Assembly: GCA_902362875.1 (NCBI GenBank)
Contig: CABIYF010000006.1
Location: 81,886 to 145,885 of the forward strand
Source: Eubacteriaceae bacterium
Lineage (GTDB): Bacteria; Bacillota; Clostridia; Lachnospirales; Lachnospiraceae
Reading direction: 5' to 3'
Length of the DNA: 64,000 nt
The notes under the pieces are model-generated. The model saw only the letters and a list, made by a program, of their open reading frames with translations, searched no databases and had not been told where the DNA came from. This document shows, one piece after another, positions 63,368-64,000 of the stretch. Both the position numbers and the translations under genes were made by a program. Every line of letters begins with the position of its first letter. Within the stretch, counting starts at the first letter, position 1.

Positions 63368-63613
63368 ATGGCAGTAAAAATGAGATTAAAAAGAATGGGA
63401 CAGAAGAAAGCACCTTTTTATAGAGTAGTAGTAGCAGATGCTAGATCCCCTAGAGATGGTAGATTCATCGAAGAAATCGGAACATATGATCCAAATCAGG
63501 ATCCTAGCGTAATCAAATTCGACGAAGAAGCTGCTAAGAAATGGTTAGCAACAGGTGCTCAGCCTACAGATACAGTAGCTAAATTATTAAAAGCTGCAGG
63601 AATCGAAAAATAG
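63368..63613 (+). CDS. rpsP: 30S ribosomal protein S16
   Basis: The 81-residue product starts [42 protein letters not shown], the standard S16 sequence, and ends normally. TTGGAGG precedes the ATG. It follows ffh by 63 nt and precedes khpA by 25 nt, the conserved ffh-rpsP-khpA order. Confidence 0.97.
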   Translation: MAVKMRLKRMGQKKAPFYRVVVADARSPRDGRFIEEIGTYDPNQDPSVIKFDEEAAKKWLATGAQPTDTVAKLLKAAGIEK

Positions 63614-63638
63614 TCAGATTTAAGACAGGAGGCAGTGC

Positions 63639-63866
63639 ATGAAACATTTATTAGAAGTGATTGCAAAAGCCCTCGTTGATCAGCCAGATAAAGTGACAGT
63701 TACAGAGAAAGAAACTGCCGATGCAGTCGTATTAGAACTTCATGTTGCAGAAGGTGACATGGGGAAAGTAATTGGAAAACAGGGAAGAATCGCAAAAGCG
63801 ATCAGAACTGTTGTTAAGGCTTCGGTTGACAAAGGTGACAAGAAGATTGTCGTTGATATTCAGTAA
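63639..63866 (+). CDS. khpA: KH-domain RNA-binding protein KhpA
   Basis: This is a 75-residue single KH domain (formerly YlqC). HLLEVIAKALVDQPDKVTVTEKE precedes the RNA-binding GKVIGKQGRIAKAIRTVVKA loop with the GxxG motif. KhpA pairs with KhpB/Jag and affects cell division in related bacteria. AGGAGG precedes the ATG. rimM would normally be the next gene, but instead an apparent insertion-sequence end follows. Confidence 0.95.
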   Translation: MKHLLEVIAKALVDQPDKVTVTEKETADAVVLELHVAEGDMGKVIGKQGRIAKAIRTVVKASVDKGDKKIVVDIQ

Positions 63867-63915
63867 GAAGATGAAAAGCTTACAAAAGCTTACAGGAAAG
63901 TACAGAGGATGTACA

Positions 63916-64000
63916 ATGATATGCTCCCTTTTAGGTAGACAAGTAAAATAATAAAAACTTGTTTCCTGAAAGGGGGTATTTTTTTGAGTAGAAAAGTTAA
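63916..64000 (+). mobile_element. probable left end of an IS3-like insertion sequence (cut by window end)
   Basis: From about 63916 the sequence TGCTCCCTTTTAGGTAGACA resembles the terminal inverted repeat of IS3-family (IS150-group) elements. It is followed by a hairpin (63920-63938 with about 63951-63973) and a T-run, then GGGGG at 63972-63976 and a possible TTG start at 63984 that reads MSRKV, a plausible transposase OrfA beginning. Only 85 bases are visible, so the family is tentative. The location after khpA, where rimM is normally expected, supports an insertion. Confidence 0.45.

Noticed and set aside
1..64000. CRISPR arrays, tRNA or rRNA genes, prophage modules, replication origins
   Set aside because: No regularly spaced repeat series, tRNA-like cloverleaf or rRNA segment, phage structural gene or DnaA-box cluster was noticed on reading through; exhaustive searching was not possible.

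Overview
The window is about 64 kb of low-GC, gene-dense DNA from a strictly anaerobic, spore-forming Firmicute. It is most likely a member of the Lachnospiraceae; an Anaerostipes-like genome is my best guess, but the genus is inferred, not proven. The supporting evidence is sigma-G, an alpha/beta-type small acid-soluble spore protein, a TepA protease, an IspH-ribosomal protein S1 fusion, an [FeFe]-hydrogenase-like protein, a PPi-type phosphofructokinase, strong AAGGAGG-type ribosome binding sites and TTGACA/TATAAT promoters. Nearly all of it is chromosomal core. I see no rRNA, tRNA, CRISPR array, prophage or plasmid functions.

Layout. 1-8.5 kb: end of addA, a spore protein, a TenI/ThiE-like protein, cardiolipin synthase, a methyltransferase, Hsp33 and a secreted FN3-like protein. 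8.5-17.6 kb: a small acidic membrane protein, rpiA, a Gfo/Idh oxidoreductase, a CorA-type transporter, sigG, an amino-acid-binding lipoprotein, aminopeptidase P, phosphofructokinase and a YihY/BrkB membrane protein. 17.7-25.6 kb: a hexose-uptake island. It holds a LicT/BglG antiterminator behind its own RAT-terminator, a second RAT-terminator, a mannose-family PTS (IIAB, IIC, IID), DUF956, mannose-6-phosphate isomerase and a glucose-family PTS IICBA. 25.6-31.4 kb: an accessory stretch with a DMT exporter, a 210-bp palindromic repeat, an SH3-NlpC/P60 hydrolase, a SanA-amidase fusion gene that looks frameshifted, and a MATE exporter. 31.4-38.5 kb: queA, an aldo/keto reductase, a Gfo/Idh protein, a flavoprotein, cmk and ispH-rpsA. 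38.5-54.5 kb: pyruvate carboxylase, tepA, the hydrogenase, then ftsK-fhs-folD-rimO-pgsA-cinA and recA-recX. 54.5-59.7 kb: a phospholipase-C-like protein, a two-component system with a third membrane component, and a rhodanese-TtcA fusion. 59.7-64 kb: an ABC-F ATPase, then ylxM-ffh-rpsP-khpA. The rpsP-khpA cluster appears to be cut by the left end of an IS3-like element.

How the parts connect. The PTS island imports hexoses whose phosphates enter glycolysis through ManA and the PPi-type PFK; pyruvate carboxylase and hydrogenase then deal with carbon and electrons. fhs-folD supplies one-carbon units. recA carries two SOS-box-like sites on its promoter.

The most interesting observations are: the two RAT elements placing a mannose-type (not beta-glucoside-type) PTS under LicT-like control; an internal Shine-Dalgarno and in-frame start at the IspH/S1 junction; the 210-bp palindrome; WalR-like sites before the NlpC/P60 gene; matched 11-bp-spaced direct repeats before both the two-component operon and the rhodanese-TtcA gene; the broken SanA-amidase gene; and an ABC-F protein without its second P-loop lysine. 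I did not find an obvious wholly new multi-gene system.
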